NCBI GenBank assembly: GCA_947293975.1
Contig: CAMYPV010000003.1
Coordinates: 1-44,671, forward strand
Reading direction: 5' to 3'
DNA length: 44,671 nt
Source of the DNA: an uncultured Ezakiella sp.
GTDB taxonomy: Bacteria > Bacillota > Clostridia > Tissierellales > Peptoniphilaceae
Shown: one piece after another, positions 43,109 through 44,671 of the stretch
Layout: each line of letters begins with the position of its first letter
Numbering within the stretch: the first letter of the stretch is position 1
Position numbers and translations under genes: made by a program
Notes under the pieces: generated by a model
What the model saw: the letters and a program-made list of their open reading frames with translations, nothing else
The model's database searches: none
Told to the model about the DNA's origin: nothing

Positions 43109-43388
43109 ATTAAATCTTCAATTATTTGCTTCCAAAAAAGGGGCAGCAAGTTCTAAAAACGGTAGAGACTCTCATGCGAAACGCCTTGGCACAAAGCGTG
43201 GCGATGGACAAAGAGTTCTAGCTGGTAATATTCTTGTTCGTCAAAGAGGAACAAAAATCCACGCTGGAAACAACGTTGGCAGAGGATCTGACGATACACT
43301 ATTTGCTAAGATCGATGGTGTAGTTAAATTCGAAAGAAAAGATAGGAAGAGAACACAAGTAAGCGTTTATCCAAGAGAAATCGCTTAA
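43101..43388 (+). CDS. rpmA: 50S ribosomal protein L27, with Prp-cleavable N terminus
   Basis: A 95-residue L27. The first nine residues, MFKLNLQLF, form the extension typical of Firmicutes, and cleavage by Prp after the Phe would expose the functional ASKKG terminus that reaches the peptidyl transferase centre. The rest ([37 protein letters not shown]) is standard. RBS GGAGG. A terminator follows. Confidence 0.98.
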   Translation: MFKLNLQLFASKKGAASSKNGRDSHAKRLGTKRGDGQRVLAGNILVRQRGTKIHAGNNVGRGSDDTLFAKIDGVVKFERKDRKRTQVSVYPREIA

Positions 43389-43392
43389 GAAT

Positions 43393-43421
43393 TAGCTTGA
43401 CATAAACGTCAAGCTTTTTTT
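43393..43421 (+). terminator. Terminator of the rplU-prp-rpmA operon
   Basis: Stem AGCTTGAC / GTCAAGCT followed by T7. obg starts shortly after, so some read-through is probable. Confidence 0.85.
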
Positions 43422-43436
43422 GTAAGTAGGTGTATT

Positions 43437-44671
43437 ATGTTTGATATAGTAAAATTACAACTAAAAGCGGGCAATGGCGGTGACGGTCATATCGGTTGGC
43501 GCCGCGAAAAATATGAGCCTAAAGGCGGCCCGCACGGTGGCGATGGAGGAGATGGCGGAAGCATCATTTTGGTTGCTTCTAACAATCTGAATTCGCTTAT
43601 CGATTATAGATATAAAACCAAATTCAAAGCTGAAAACGGCGAAGGCGGTATGAATAATTTAAAGAAAGGAAAAGACGGATCTGATCTTTATTTGACGGTT
43701 CCTGTTGGAACTATCGTGAAGCAAGTTGGAAAAGAAGGCGTGCTTTACGATTTCAAAGAAGAGGGCGAAGAGTTTGTCGTTGTAAAAGGCGGTCGCGGTG
43801 GACGCGGCAACTGGCATTTTAGAACTTCAACTCGTCAAGCGCCAACTTTTATGGAGCCGGGCAAAAGAGGCGAGGAAATTGAAATTCAACTTGAACTAAA
43901 GCTAATTGCGGATGTCGGTTTTGTTGGCTTTCCAAATGTTGGTAAGTCGAGTTTGCTGTCGATTATTTCGTCGGCAAAGCCAAAGATTGCAAACTATCAC
44001 TTTACGACGCTTGAACCAAATCTAGGCGTGGTATTTATTGGTGAGGGCGAGAGCTATGTTGCCTGTGACATTCCTGGTATCATAGAGGGCGCGAGCGAAG
44101 GCGTTGGACTTGGGCTAAAGTTTTTAAAACATGTTGAGCGTGTAAGATTAATTTGTCATGTGCTTGATGCTTCAGGCTCTGAAGAGCGTGATCCAATCGA
44201 GGACTACGAGATTTTAAGGCATGAGATGAAAAATTATGCAGACACTCTTTCTGACAAAGAAGAAGTCATTGTTTTAAATAAAACGGATTTGATGAGTGAA
44301 GAAGATGCTCAAAATTTAAAGCAAAAGCTAGTTGAAAAGGCCGGCAAAGAGGTGTTTATAATTTCAGCTGCAACATTAAAAGGTGTTGACGAATTGAAAT
44401 TCAAGCTTTATAATATTTTAAAGGAAATTCCAGAAGTTCCGTTTACAACTGAGTTTGTTGAGGCTGAGTTCGAATCAAATCCTGTACGCGTTTGGAAAGA
44501 GGACGATGTATACTTCATCACTGGTGATAGGGTCGAGTATTACTTTAGAGGTACCGATTTTAACGAGCCAGACAGTATTAGACGTTTTGAAGATTTTCTT
44601 GACAGAGCAGGAATTACAAAAGAACTCAAAAAACTTGGCATAGAAGATGGCGACACAGTTGATGTTTTGGG
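43437..44671 (+). CDS. obg: GTPase Obg (partial, runs off the window end)
   Basis: 411 complete codons are visible and the frame stays open to the last base. The N-terminal Obg fold is glycine-rich (KAGNGGDGHIGWRREKYEPKGG.. and GGRGGRGNWHF). The GTPase domain has G1 GFPNVGKSS, G3 DIPGIIEGAS, G4 NKTD and G5 SAAT. The C-terminal OCT domain (PVRVWKEDDVYFITGDRVE) is nearly complete, so only a short tail is missing. It assists 50S maturation and stress control. Its start follows GTAGGTGTATT, 16 bases after the rpmA terminator. Confidence 0.96.
   Translation, partial: MFDIVKLQLKAGNGGDGHIGWRREKYEPKGGPHGGDGGDGGSIILVASNNLNSLIDYRYKTKFKAENGEGGMNNLKKGKDGSDLYLTVPVGTIVKQVGKEGVLYDFKEEGEEFVVVKGGRGGRGNWHFRTSTRQAPTFMEPGKRGEEIEIQLELKLIADVGFVGFPNVGKSSLLSIISSAKPKIANYHFTTLEPNLGVVFIGEGESYVACDIPGIIEGASEGVGLGLKFLKHVERVRLICHVLDASGSEERDPIEDYEILRHEMKNYADTLSDKEEVIVLNKTDLMSEEDAQNLKQKLVEKAGKEVFIISAATLKGVDELKFKLYNILKEIPEVPFTTEFVEAEFESNPVRVWKEDDVYFITGDRVEYYFRGTDFNEPDSIRRFEDFLDRAGITKELKKLGIEDGDTVDVL

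Overview
The window is chromosomal DNA of a low-GC, Gram-positive anaerobe. Coding sequences are rich in A/T-ending codons, ribosome binding sites are of the AGGAGG/GAGGTG type, and promoters are TTGACA-N17-TATAAT-like. The gene set is typical of Firmicutes: rplU-prp-rpmA-obg with an N-terminally extended L27, a CIRCE-controlled groESL, spoVG, DnaD/DnaI-type primosome genes, and a class I aldolase. The small core genome style, the SdpI homologue, and a MurE without the meso-DAP signature fit a Tissierellia/Peptoniphilaceae-like coccus. That placement is an inference, not a measurement.

Layout: 1-578 holds two identical 266-bp tandem units plus the start of a third, each opening with a terminator hairpin. 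721-2687 is a GntR/YtrA-type regulator with an ABC transporter. 2713-3747 holds a YwlG/DUF436 protein and a glutathione peroxidase. 3882-8035 is a TetR regulator with a heterodimeric ABC exporter. 8090-11447 is pstSCAB. 11450-12627 is an iron-sulfur aldo/keto reductase. 12652-13656 is an SdpR/SdpI-like repressor and membrane protein pair. On the minus strand, 17446-13731 is a flavodoxin plus two ABC half-transporters, divergent from a second TetR gene. 18384-20387 is groES-groEL. A conserved unknown protein with a CDH motif and a His-rich stretch follows. Next come a MarR/nitroreductase pair, a DUF454 membrane protein, GNAT and amidohydrolase genes, spoVG, one tRNA-Ala, a GNAT gene with an apparently leaderless promoter, the dnaD-like and dnaI-like genes, serS, murE (minus), brnQ, and class I fba.

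A minus-strand block follows: an MBOAT acyltransferase, then M23 peptidase-ttcA, then the zinc-type operon fur/zur-znuA-znuC-znuB under a Fur-family box. The last part, on the plus strand, is an exonuclease III, an HtrA protease, a zinc-ribbon protein, and the L21 leader-rplU-prp-rpmA operon followed by obg, which runs off the window end.

The region is mostly housekeeping genes broken up by small self-contained regulator-plus-target modules: GntR-ABC, TetR-ABC2, SdpRI, TetR/flavodoxin-ABC2, MarR-nitroreductase and Zur-ZnuABC. Most of these have a visible inverted repeat at the promoter. The least explained parts are the flavodoxin-ABC-ABC operon, the 266-bp tandem repeat, the CDH/His-rich protein, and two genes whose ribosome binding site points to a non-canonical ATT start. 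I found no CRISPR array, insertion sequence, phage or obvious defence system.
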